Below, piece after piece: positions 26,079 through 32,628 of a stretch of 32,628 nucleotides of DNA; position 1 is the first letter of the stretch, and each line of letters starts with the position of its first letter. Under the pieces are notes generated by a model. The model made no database searches. It was not told where the DNA came from and worked only from the letters and a program-made list of their open reading frames with translations. Origin of the DNA: Ignavibacteriota bacterium (GTDB lineage Bacteria > Bacteroidota > Ignavibacteria > UBA10030 > SZUA-254); the NCBI GenBank assembly GCA_016212665.1, contig JACREZ010000043.1, positions 1 to 32,628 of the forward strand, in the 5' to 3' direction. A program made the position numbers and the translations under genes.

Positions 26079-28271
26079 ATGAATACTGTCTCACGAAGGA
26101 AATTTTTAAAGATTGGCGGCGCAACACTTGGGACTGCGCTTGCGGGCGGCGCACTTCTCAAAGGAACTTCACTTCTTTCAAAACAACAATCAACCGAAAC
26201 GCAAACCGTTCCGACATTCTGCGATATGTGTTTCTGGAAGTGCGGCGCAATTGCTCATGTGAAGGATGGAAAACTCTGGAAAGTTGAAGGAAATCCGCTC
26301 GACCCGCTGAGCAACGGGAGATTGTGTCCGAGAGGAACGGGCGGCATTGGCGCACATTACGACCCGGACAGGTTGCGTTCGCCGCTCCTCCGTAAGAACA
26401 ATCGGGGCGAAGAGCAATGGGTGGAAGTGACGTGGGACGAAGCGTTCACCTACATTGCCGACAAGATGCAGAAAATAAAATCGAACTACGGACCGGAATC
26501 GGTTGCGCTGTTCAGTCATGGCATCGGAGGAAATTTCTTCAAGCACACACTCAAAGCGTTCGGCACACCGAATATTTCTGCGCCATCGTTTGCACAATGC
26601 CGGGGACCACGCGATGTCGGCTTCCGTTTGACGTTCGGTGAAGATGTCAGTTCACCGGAACGGACAGACATCAAAAATGCACAATGTCTCGTTCTCATCG
26701 GAAGCCATCTCGGCGAGAACATGCACAACACGCAAGTGCAGGAATTTGCCGAGGCGGTCGAGAAGAACGCAAGCATCATCGTCGTTGACCCGCGGTTCTC
26801 CGTCGCGGCAAGCAAAGCGAAATATTATCTCCCCATCAAACCCGGCACCGACCTCGCGCTTCTTCTCGCGTGGCTCAACGTCATCGTGAATGAAGGTCTC
26901 TATGATAAAGTGTATGTTGAGAAGTACGGATTCGGGTTTGAACAATTCTCCGCGCTCATTCAGGAGTACACGCCGGAATGGGCGTATCCCGAAACAGGAA
27001 TCGAACCGGAACTTATCAGGCAAACGGCGCGTGAAATGGCGCGCTACAAACCGGCAACGCTTGTGCATCCCGGTCGCCACGTTACTTGGTACGGCGATGA
27101 CGCGCAACGAAGCCGTGCAATCGCATTGCTGAACGCGTTGCTCGGAAGTTGGGGACGTAAAGGCGGATTTTACACTCCTGTTAGTATGGATGTTCCGCCG
27201 TATCCTTACCCCGCGTATCCCAAGTCTGAAAAAGGAAAAGTGGACAACCCCGAACACAAGTATCCGTTCGCCCACGAAACAATCACCACAGGAATTCGCG
27301 ACGCGACAATTTCCGGTCAGCCGTATCCTGTAAAAGGTTGGTTTGTGTACGCGACAAATCTTTTGCACGCATTACCGAATGAAGCGGAAACAATCAAGGC
27401 AATTCAGAATCTCGACCTGCTTGTAGTGATTGATGTTATTCCAAGTGAGATTGCCGGATGGGCTGATGTTGTTCTGCCTGAGTCGGTCTATCTCGAACGC
27501 CACGATGATTTGAATGTTGAGTGGTTTCGCGAACCGTTCGTCGGGTTGCGCCAACCGGTTGTTGAATCGCCGCATGAACAAAAACCAAATTGGTGGATGG
27601 CGAAGAAGCTTGCAGAGAAACTCGGACTCGGACAGTATTACCCTTGGAAAACAATCGAAGAATATTTTGAACATCGCCTGAGCGCGGCGGGATTGAGTTA
27701 CGCCGAGTTGAAGAAGAACGGAATCATCCGCGGGGCAAAGCAACCGATTTATTTTGATGAAGGAGTTCCGGCAGAGTTCCCGACACCAAGCGGAAAGATT
27801 GAGTTCTATTCCATGCAACTTGCTGAAGCCGGATTCGACCCGGTTCCGAAATACAAACGACCTTCAGCAGGCGCACCCGGCTCGTTCCGTTTGTTGTTCG
27901 GGCGGGCGCCTGTTCACTCATTCAGCAGAACACAATCGAATCATCTTCTCATGGACATGATGAATGAAAATGAAGTCTGGGTAAATGCAGACATCGCGGC
28001 TCGGTATGGCTTGAAGAGCGGTGAGTATGTCCGATTGAAAAATCAGGATGGCGTGGTGAGCAACCGAATTAAACTCAAAGCGACGGAGCGCATTCGTCCC
28101 GATTGCGTCTATATGGTGCATGGCTTCGGACATAACGCGAAAGGATTGACGTATGCGTTCGGCAAAGGCGCAAGCGATGCGCAGTTGCTGACTCGCTACA
28201 CAACCGACCCGCTCATGGGCGGCACCGGAATGAACGTGAACTTCGTGACCATCGAAACGGAGGGTGCATAA
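26079..28271 (+). CDS. PsrA/PhsA-type molybdopterin oxidoreductase (catalytic subunit)
   Basis: This 730-residue protein has a twin-arginine signal (SRRKFLK at 5-11), so it is exported folded with its cofactor. A [4Fe-4S] cluster site follows: C48, C51, C55 and C83. C174, in FAQCRGPRD, is placed to be the molybdenum ligand, as in the polysulfide/thiosulfate reductase class. The rest covers the two pterin-binding domains and a C-terminal domain (GRAPVHSFSRTQ). Family members reduce polysulfide, thiosulfate or related compounds; arsenate or tetrathionate relatives cannot be fully excluded. The ATG at 26079 was chosen because it begins the twin-arginine signal; the frame is open 45 codons upstream without good starts. 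It heads a six-gene sulfur operon and ends one base before the ferredoxin gene. Confidence 0.9.
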   Translation: MNTVSRRKFLKIGGATLGTALAGGALLKGTSLLSKQQSTETQTVPTFCDMCFWKCGAIAHVKDGKLWKVEGNPLDPLSNGRLCPRGTGGIGAHYDPDRLRSPLLRKNNRGEEQWVEVTWDEAFTYIADKMQKIKSNYGPESVALFSHGIGGNFFKHTLKAFGTPNISAPSFAQCRGPRDVGFRLTFGEDVSSPERTDIKNAQCLVLIGSHLGENMHNTQVQEFAEAVEKNASIIVVDPRFSVAASKAKYYLPIKPGTDLALLLAWLNVIVNEGLYDKVYVEKYGFGFEQFSALIQEYTPEWAYPETGIEPELIRQTAREMARYKPATLVHPGRHVTWYGDDAQRSRAIALLNALLGSWGRKGGFYTPVSMDVPPYPYPAYPKSEKGKVDNPEHKYPFAHETITTGIRDATISGQPYPVKGWFVYATNLLHALPNEAETIKAIQNLDLLVVIDVIPSEIAGWADVVLPESVYLERHDDLNVEWFREPFVGLRQPVVESPHEQKPNWWMAKKLAEKLGLGQYYPWKTIEEYFEHRLSAAGLSYAELKKNGIIRGAKQPIYFDEGVPAEFPTPSGKIEFYSMQLAEAGFDPVPKYKRPSAGAPGSFRLLFGRAPVHSFSRTQSNHLLMDMMNENEVWVNADIAARYGLKSGEYVRLKNQDGVVSNRIKLKATERIRPDCVYMVHGFGHNAKGLTYAFGKGASDAQLLTRYTTDPLMGGTGMNVNFVTIETEGA

Positions 28272-28272
28272 C

Positions 28273-28812
28273 ATGTCACGATACGGAATGGTGATTGATA
28301 CAACGAAATGTGTCGGCTGTAAGGATTGCGTGGTCGCATGTAAAACAGAAAATAATGTTCCCGAAGGATACAACCGCGATTGGATTGTGCAGGATGTGAA
28401 CGGAAAATTTCCCGACCTGACTATGGAGATTCGCTCGGAACGATGCAACCATTGCACGACTGCGCCGTGCGTGAGTTGCTGTCCGACCGGCGCGAGCCAC
28501 ATTCACGAACTTGGCGGCGTGGTGCTGGTAACAAACAATGAGTGCATCGGTTGCAAGGCGTGCATCGCTTCGTGTCCGTACGATGCGCGGTTCATTCATC
28601 CCGACGGATACGCGGATAAATGTACCTTCTGCATCCACCGCGTTGAAAAAGGACTCGACCCTGCATGTGTCTCTGTCTGCCCGACGCATTGCATGACATT
28701 CGGAGATTTGAACGATGCGAACAGTCAGGTAAGTAAGTTACTGAACTCGCGTAAACATCACTCGTTGATGCCGGAAGCGGGAACAGAACCGAACATTTTT
28801 TATTTGATGTAA
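28273..28812 (+). CDS. PsrB/NrfC-type four-cluster [4Fe-4S] ferredoxin subunit
   Basis: This 179-residue protein carries four groups of cysteines of the NrfC/PsrB/DmsB family: CVGCKDCVVAC near the start, CNHCTTAPCVSCC, CIGCKACIASC and CTFCIHRV...CVSVC. It passes electrons from the quinol-oxidising membrane subunit to the molybdoenzyme. It has no signal peptide, as expected for a protein carried out with its twin-arginine partner. The ATG at 28273 lies one base after the previous stop, with GGAGG 9 bases upstream inside the preceding gene. A palindromic element separates it from the membrane subunit gene. Confidence 0.93.
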   Translation: MSRYGMVIDTTKCVGCKDCVVACKTENNVPEGYNRDWIVQDVNGKFPDLTMEIRSERCNHCTTAPCVSCCPTGASHIHELGGVVLVTNNECIGCKACIASCPYDARFIHPDGYADKCTFCIHRVEKGLDPACVSVCPTHCMTFGDLNDANSQVSKLLNSRKHHSLMPEAGTEPNIFYLM

Positions 28813-28818
28813 CCATGT

Positions 28819-28899
28819 TGTCATTCTGAATCCCGCTTCAGCGGGATGAAGAATCTCCATCTGTCACGAACGAGATTCTTCGCTCCGCTCAGAATGACA
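28819..28899. repeat. REP/MITE-like nested palindromic element inside the sulfur operon
   Basis: An 81-bp element with perfect terminal arms TGTCATTCTGA (28819-28829) and TCAGAATGACA (28889-28899), an inner stem GAAGAATCTC (28848-28857) with GAGATTCTTC (28872-28881), and a separate hairpin ATCCCGCT-TC-AGCGGGAT (28830-28847). From memory, very similar sequences are scattered in genomes of many phyla. It lies between the ferredoxin and NrfD genes and contains no gene. Confidence 0.8.
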
Positions 28900-28916
28900 G
28901 AGAGAGAAGAGAAACA

Positions 28917-29861
28917 ATGAACGAACTATCAACAACACGAACGAACCCACTGATTGACCCGTCGCTCCATATTTGGGGCTGGGAAATCCCGGTCTATCTT
29001 TTTCTTGGCGGACTGGTCGCCGGCATTATGATTATCTCCGGCTACTTCATCTTCAAAGGAAAATCGAAACACAGTTATTTTTCCTGCTTCTATCTTCCAC
29101 ACATCAGCCTTCTCCTTCTCAGTGCAGGAATGTTTGCTCTATTCCTTGACCTCGAACATAAACTGTATGTCTGGCGATTATACACCGCGTTCAAAATCAG
29201 TTCGCCGATGTCGTGGGGTTCATGGATTTTGCTCCTCGTGTATCCAACATTGCTCGCCACAACACTCACAAGAATTCCTCCCGCGTTTCAAAATCGAATA
29301 AAAATATTTGATACAATTTCCACCTTCATCAATCAACATCCGACTGCAGTGAAAAACGTCGGCGTGTTGAGCATGATTGTCGGAGCGATTCTCGGAATGT
29401 ACACCGGAGTTCTACTTAGTTCTCTTGGCGCTCGTCCGCTCTGGAACAGTTCAATTCTCTGGGTTCTCTTTCTCACCAGCGGACTCTCATCTGCCGCGGC
29501 GTTCGTTCACATGATTACCGACGACAAGTATGAACGGGAACTTCTTGCAAAAGCAGACAACGGATTTTTAATTTTCGAACTGTTCGTCTTCTCACAATTC
29601 ATCATTGGCTTGCTCAGTTCAACACAAGCACACCAACGCGCTGCATATTTGATTTTGAACGGACCGTATGCGGCGGTGTTTTGGGTGTTCGTCATCGGGC
29701 TGGGAATTGTCGTTCCTCTCATCATTCAACTTCTTGCGGTGAACCATAAAGTTCAACACACACCCGTCGCGCCAATCATGGTGGTTGCAGGTGGATTGAT
29801 TTTGCGATTCGTGATTGTCTCTGCCGGGCAGTTCAGTCATTGGACGATTACAGGACAATAG
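28917..29861 (+). CDS. NrfD/PsrC-family membrane subunit
   Basis: This 314-residue protein has about eight membrane helices and the family start WGWEIPVYLFLGGLVAG, with LDLEHKLYVWRLY in the loop after the third helix. PsrC-like subunits oxidise membrane quinol and feed electrons to the ferredoxin subunit. Together with the two genes before it this gives a complete three-subunit Psr/Phs-type reductase. The ATG at 28917 follows a purine-rich stretch just after the palindromic element, so that element helps set the leader. The stop codon overlaps the first base of a second palindromic element. Confidence 0.92.
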   Translation: MNELSTTRTNPLIDPSLHIWGWEIPVYLFLGGLVAGIMIISGYFIFKGKSKHSYFSCFYLPHISLLLLSAGMFALFLDLEHKLYVWRLYTAFKISSPMSWGSWILLLVYPTLLATTLTRIPPAFQNRIKIFDTISTFINQHPTAVKNVGVLSMIVGAILGMYTGVLLSSLGARPLWNSSILWVLFLTSGLSSAAAFVHMITDDKYERELLAKADNGFLIFELFVFSQFIIGLLSSTQAHQRAAYLILNGPYAAVFWVFVIGLGIVVPLIIQLLAVNHKVQHTPVAPIMVVAGGLILRFVIVSAGQFSHWTITGQ

Positions 29862-29941
29862 TAGAGTCCGTTCAGCGAACGGACGAACTGAACGGATGAA
29901 TTTTTAATAATGCTTTTGTCCGATTACGAATCGGACTCTAC
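29861..29941. repeat. Second palindromic element in the sulfur operon (two hairpins in an outer repeat)
   Basis: Outer arms GTAGAGTCCG (29861-29870) and CGGACTCTAC (29932-29941) are perfect. Inside are two 8-bp hairpins with 3-base loops: GTCCGTTC/GAACGGAC (29866-29884) and GTCCGATT/AATCGGAC (29918-29936). The element begins on the last base of the NrfD stop codon. Paired hairpins of this kind resemble REP doublets. Confidence 0.8.
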
Positions 29942-29970
29942 AGGTCATAAATAATTTGAAAAAGAACAAT

Positions 29971-30552
29971 ATGAAAACTCTAACATTCAATGAACCTCTT
30001 GATGATGTCTCTGAAGAGACAATCGAGAATACTGTAAAATCTGCCGCGCCGTACTGGAATCCATACGTTGCCGGAATCGGACTCGGACTTGTTCTCCTTG
30101 CTTCGTTCGTGATTATGGGACGCGGACTTGGCGCATCGGGCGCGTTCACGTCGTTGGTCTCTGTCGGCGTCAACGCTGTCGCACAGGAACATGCGCGCTC
30201 GAATGGATTCTTCTCGGAATATCTCGGCGATGGCACACACAGCCCGCTCAAAGACTGGCTTGTGTTTGAAGTGCTTGGCGTAATCGTCGGAGGATTTTTC
30301 TCCGGCATCCTTGCGCACCGGGTAAAGGGAACGGTGGAAAAAGGAGAACGCATCTCCACAGGCAAACGATTTCTCTTCGCTTTCCTCGGCGGCGGAATCA
30401 TGGGCTTTGGTGCGAAACTCGCCCGCGGTTGTACAAGCGGACAAGCATTGACGGGCGGCGCTCTGCTCAGTCTCGGAAGTTGGGCATTCATGCTCTCTGT
30501 CTTTGCGGGCGGTTACATGGTTGCATATTTTTTCAGGAGACAATGGCAATGA
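29971..30552 (+). CDS. YeeE/YedE-family sulfur transporter, first half
   Basis: This 193-residue membrane protein has a short cytoplasmic start and about five helices. The family motif GAKLARGCTSGQALTGGA lies at about residues 140-160; in the studied thiosulfate importer TsuA a conserved Cys takes part in binding. Typical TsuA proteins are about 350 residues with two such halves; here the halves are separate genes. The ATG at 29971 is preferred over a TTG at 29956. It overlaps the next gene by 4 bases. Probable cargo is thiosulfate or a similar sulfur anion, judged from the neighbouring sulfur reductase genes. Confidence 0.88.
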   Translation: MKTLTFNEPLDDVSEETIENTVKSAAPYWNPYVAGIGLGLVLLASFVIMGRGLGASGAFTSLVSVGVNAVAQEHARSNGFFSEYLGDGTHSPLKDWLVFEVLGVIVGGFFSGILAHRVKGTVEKGERISTGKRFLFAFLGGGIMGFGAKLARGCTSGQALTGGALLSLGSWAFMLSVFAGGYMVAYFFRRQWQ

Positions 30553-31154
30553 ACGCACCATTTTTCAAATTCGATTACTTCGGTGAGGAGACAAGTCTCA
30601 TCGTCGCGTTCATCATCGGTATCGGGTTCGGGTTCTTCCTCGAACGCGCCGGATTCGGAAGCGGAAGGAAACTCGCAGCACAATTTTATCTTACCGACCT
30701 CACCGTGTTTAAAGTAATGTTCACCGCAATCGTCACGGCGATGGTCGGATTGTTCTGGCTTTCCGTTCTTGGTATTGTTGATTTATCCCTCGTCTATGTA
30801 AGCAACACGTTTCTCGTTCCGCAAATTGTCGGCGGGCTGATTCTCGGAGTCGGGTTTGTCATCGGCGGTTACTGCCCGGGAACATCGTGCGTGGCGGCAT
30901 CAACAGGAAAGTACGACGGAATGATTTATCTGCTTGGAATCATTGCCGGAATATTTGTTTTCGGTGAAGCATTTCCTCTCCTGAAAGATTTCTATTCGTC
31001 ATCAGCGATGGGAAAAGTAACTCTCCCACAACTCTTTGGTGTCTCCTACGGACTTGTTGTTTTTCTTGTGATATTGATGGCGCTTGGAGGATTTGTCGGT
31101 GCCGAATGGGTTGAGAAAAAGTTCTCGGCAAAATCAGGAGAAGTTCGAAAATGA
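30549..31154 (+). CDS. YeeE/YedE-family sulfur transporter, second half
   Basis: This 201-residue membrane protein has about five helices and the second family motif GYCPGTSCVAASTGKYDG. It starts at the ATGA overlap with the previous gene (30549), with AGGAGA 8 bases upstream; the ATG at 30543 is too close to that site. Its end overlaps the rhodanese gene start by 4 bases. It likely combines with the first half into one importer. The pair is not a frameshifted single gene: each has its own ribosome site and start. Confidence 0.88.
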   Translation: MNAPFFKFDYFGEETSLIVAFIIGIGFGFFLERAGFGSGRKLAAQFYLTDLTVFKVMFTAIVTAMVGLFWLSVLGIVDLSLVYVSNTFLVPQIVGGLILGVGFVIGGYCPGTSCVAASTGKYDGMIYLLGIIAGIFVFGEAFPLLKDFYSSSAMGKVTLPQLFGVSYGLVVFLVILMALGGFVGAEWVEKKFSAKSGEVRK

Positions 31155-31801
31155 AAACGTTGAAACTTTCACTCCATCAATCTCTTGCTCTTGTTGCCGG
31201 ACTTCTCGGCATCCTCGCACTTGTTGCCGGTAATCCTTACAAAGGAAACACCGCAACCATGAATGTGAAAGAACTTGGTCTCCTCGTCGAAAAAGAAACC
31301 GACCACATTTCCGTTGAGGAACTTGCCGATTGGCTCATTCAGGGAAAAGCGGATTCTCGCCTCATTGATGTTCGGAGCGAGAAAGAGTTTGCAGAGTATC
31401 ATATTCCATCGGCAGAAAATATTCCTGTCGGTTCCCTATTCGATGCCGAACTGATGCGGAATGAAAAATTACTTCTCTATTCTGAAGGAGGAATCCACGC
31501 GGCGCAGGCATGGTTTCTTTTGAAGGCACAACAGTTCAAGCATGTATATATTTTACGCGACGGACTCGCCGAATGGAAAGACAAAATCCTCTTCCCTTCC
31601 ATTAGCGATAGCGCTTCGTCGGAAGAAACGTTGGCATTTGAAAAAAGAAAATTCGTCAGCAACTATTTCGGCGGCACACCAATGAGCGGCACGTCCTCCG
31701 TTTCTCAGACAAAGCAACTTGCTGTTCCGAAAATTCAAATGCCATCCGGCGTCCCTTCTCCCACCGGTTCACCAAAAAAGAAAAAGAAGGAAGGATGTTG
31801 A
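31151..31801 (+). CDS. Membrane-anchored rhodanese-like protein with Ser in place of the catalytic Cys
   Basis: This 216-residue protein starts with a single hydrophobic segment (about 8-27) and a rhodanese domain at about 52-145. The domain has LIDVRSEKEFAEYHIPSA and the end motif LRDGLAEW. The active-site loop reads LLYSEGGIHAAQA, so the sulfur-accepting Cys of normal rhodaneses is replaced by Ser111; classical sulfurtransferase activity is unlikely. The C-terminus is a flexible Pro/Ser tail, then a run of five Lys and the final residues EGC, leaving one Cys at the very end. It overlaps the transporter gene by 4 bases and closes the operon. It may bind sulfur species or act as a structural partner; this is inference. 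Confidence 0.85.
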   Translation: MKTLKLSLHQSLALVAGLLGILALVAGNPYKGNTATMNVKELGLLVEKETDHISVEELADWLIQGKADSRLIDVRSEKEFAEYHIPSAENIPVGSLFDAELMRNEKLLLYSEGGIHAAQAWFLLKAQQFKHVYILRDGLAEWKDKILFPSISDSASSEETLAFEKRKFVSNYFGGTPMSGTSSVSQTKQLAVPKIQMPSGVPSPTGSPKKKKKEGC

Positions 31802-31802
31802 G

Positions 31803-31851
31803 AGATTTCGGATTGCGGATTTCGGACTGTGGATTTTACGATAAAAGATTA
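31803..31851. repeat. 7-bp-period array after the sulfur operon
   Basis: GATT at 31804, 31811, 31818 and 31832 (GACT at 31825), exact 7-bp phase, beginning 2 bases after the rhodanese stop codon. The same placement is seen after gltS. Confidence 0.7.
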
Positions 31852-31930
31852 GCCAAGCAGAATTATCGTTCCCTGATGATGCTTCCAATGATGTTGCAAA
31901 ACGTAGTACATCCGTCATAGGAAGCAGGGA

Positions 31931-32203
31931 GTCCGTGGCGTGGCTACGGGAATCCGTGGCGCGGCTACGGGTGTCCGTGGCACAGGTACGGGTGTCCGTG
32001 GCACAAGTACGGGTGTCCGTGGCATGGCTACGGGAGTCCGTGGCACAGGTACGGGAGTCCGTGGCATGGCTACGGGTGTCCGTGGCACAAGTACGGGAAT
32101 CCGTGGCATGGCTACGGGAGTGCGTGGCACAAGTACGGGAGTCCGTGGCGCGGCTACGGGTGTCCGTGGCGGAGTTACGGACGTCCGGAATTCAATTACG
32201 GAC
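31931..32203. repeat. 21-bp tandem repeat array (12 units plus a degenerate one)
   Basis: Units have the form GTCCGTGGC-NNNNN-TACGGG(A/T), 12 copies from 31931 to 32182 with no phase slip, then a decayed unit to 32203. The ends CCGT and ACGG of each unit are complementary, so each can form a small hairpin. The 5-base centre switches between a few forms (ATGGC, GCGGC, GTGGC, ACAGG, ACAAG). Several frames stay open through the array because 21 is a multiple of 3, but no ribosome site or protein signature supports coding. Confidence 0.85.
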
Positions 32204-32365
32204 GGGAAACAGGCGAAAATGGATTGTTTTTGATGGAGGGGCGATTTGAGTTCGTTTTCATCGGTACTAACTCAATATTCGAGAAAAGTTGGAACTGATT
32301 GATAATCGTGGACAGGATGAATTGGGAAATAGTTTTATGAAGGACGCGGAGCATTCGGGCTTACA

Positions 32366-32399
32366 TTCCCACGCTGATAAATGATAGGGAGCGTGGGAA
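32366..32399. repeat. Inverted repeat TTCCCACGCT / AGCGTGGGAA
   Basis: Perfect 10-bp arms at 32366-32375 and 32390-32399 with a 14-bp spacer, set in a longer phrase (GACGCGGAGCATTC upstream, GAACGAGATGC downstream). From memory, near-identical phrases recur in many unrelated bacterial genomes. No gene is present around it. Confidence 0.65.
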
Positions 32400-32435
32400 C
32401 GAGATGCATTTTTAGTTAATTAGATTGCAGATGGC

Positions 32436-32464
32436 AATAAAAAAGGCACACGTATTTTACGTGT
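32436..32464 (-). terminator. Probable rho-independent terminator for the minus-strand gene at the window end
   Basis: On the minus strand the stem ACACGTA-AAA-TACGTGT (32448-32464) is followed after GCC by a run of six T. This suits a gene transcribed leftward from beyond 32628. Confidence 0.6.
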
Positions 32465-32494
32465 AAGACCAAACCTAATTACTGCCGAACAATG

Positions 32495-32524
32495 CCACAG
32501 GCGGTGCTGCAACACCGTCTGTGG
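32495..32524. repeat. Strong hairpin CCACAGGCGGTG / CACCGTCTGTGG
   Basis: Arms of 12 bases (11 of 12 pairing) around the loop CTGCAA. It lies between the end of the edge gene and its likely terminator. A T-rich stretch follows on the plus strand (TCGTTTTA), so it could also act as a terminator in that direction, or be a REP-like element. Confidence 0.5.
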
Positions 32525-32559
32525 TCGTTTTATGGGATCATTTCACATTGTCTTTCCTT

Positions 32560-32628
32560 TCATTTTCCATGGAGAACAATTGTTTTACGTCCCTGTGAAT
32601 CAAATCCAATGATAAATACTTCTTTTCC
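32560..32628 (-). CDS. C-terminal end of a minus-strand gene (partial)
   Basis: The minus strand is open from the window edge for 22 codons to a TGA at 32560-32562, reading GKEVFIIGFDSQGRKTIVLH then GK. The alternating hydrophobic pattern with a final Lys would suit a beta-strand end of an exported FCB protein, such as the tail of a sorting domain, but it is too short to assign. A hairpin and a terminator follow it in the right direction, which supports a real gene end. Confidence 0.4.
   Translation of the reverse strand, partial: GKEVFIIGFDSQGRKTIVLHGK

Noticed and set aside
26652-27368. 238-codon open frame on the minus strand
   Set aside because: It lies wholly inside the molybdoenzyme gene on the other strand, has no recognisable domain, and is best explained as a shadow of that high-quality gene.
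29980-30561. 193-codon minus-strand open frame
   Set aside because: Fully antisense to the first YeeE/YedE gene, with no domain or ribosome site.
29971-31154. Frameshift of a single YeeE/YedE gene
   Set aside because: The second half has its own AGGAGA site and ATG at an ATGA overlap, and both halves are complete with their own motifs.
31931-32203. CRISPR array
   Set aside because: Units are 21 bp and directly adjacent with only a 5-base variable centre; there are no unique spacers of 25-40 bp and no cas genes in the window.
31915-32249. Open frames on both strands through the 21-bp array, giving 7-residue repeats
   Set aside because: The repeat length is a multiple of 3, so all stop-free frames stay open. 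No ribosome site, signal or family match was found; treated as non-coding repeat.

Overview
The window (32.6 kb) comes from a Gram-negative bacterium of the FCB superphylum, most likely an Ignavibacteria- or Bacteroidota-like lineage. The evidence is a type IX secretion (T9SS) sorting domain with the NYPNPFNP motif on one exported protein, many signal-peptide surface proteins, a propeller-type two-component kinase, and promoters that fit the Bacteroidota pattern (TTG, exactly 20 bp, then a TAnnTTTG-like box). Assignment below superphylum is inference.

Layout. 1-3975 (minus) is a large surface protein with SdrD-B-like calcium-binding repeats, cut by the window edge. 4354-5268 (minus) is a CDF metal exporter. 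5348-9774 (minus) is a tight three-gene operon: a double-receiver/PEP-pyruvate-binding-domain protein, a tiny zinc-ribbon protein and a glutamate/leucine-type dehydrogenase. A lipoprotein follows (9874-10368), then two more glutamate dehydrogenases, an NADP-type gdhA (10554-11921) and an NAD-type-like enzyme (12115-13527). 13934-20070 (minus) is a four-gene secretion operon: a YadA-head-like surface protein, an M43-type metalloprotease, a second metzincin protease and a T9SS-sorted protein. 20353-24198 holds a NarL-type response regulator and its propeller histidine kinase. 24349-25575 (plus) is a GltS-like glutamate/sodium symporter. 26079-31801 (plus) is a sulfur operon: a PsrA/PhsA-type molybdoenzyme, a four-cluster ferredoxin, an NrfD/PsrC membrane subunit, two half-size YeeE/YedE sulfur transporters and a membrane-anchored rhodanese-like protein. 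The last 0.8 kb has no complete gene; it holds a 21-bp tandem array, hairpins and the last codons of a minus-strand gene.

How it fits together. Three glutamate dehydrogenases plus a glutamate symporter within 20 kb point to heavy glutamate traffic. The sulfur operon looks like uptake of thiosulfate (or a similar anion) coupled to respiratory reduction of a sulfur compound at the outer face of the membrane. The two-component system probably controls the surface-protein/protease operon and itself, because the same palindrome overlaps the -33 box of both promoters with identical geometry.

The most unusual non-coding signal is a family of degenerate 7-bp-period arrays, nearly all next to stop codons in otherwise empty intergenic gaps. 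Several fold back on themselves. Distinct REP-like hairpin elements also occur, two of them inside the sulfur operon.
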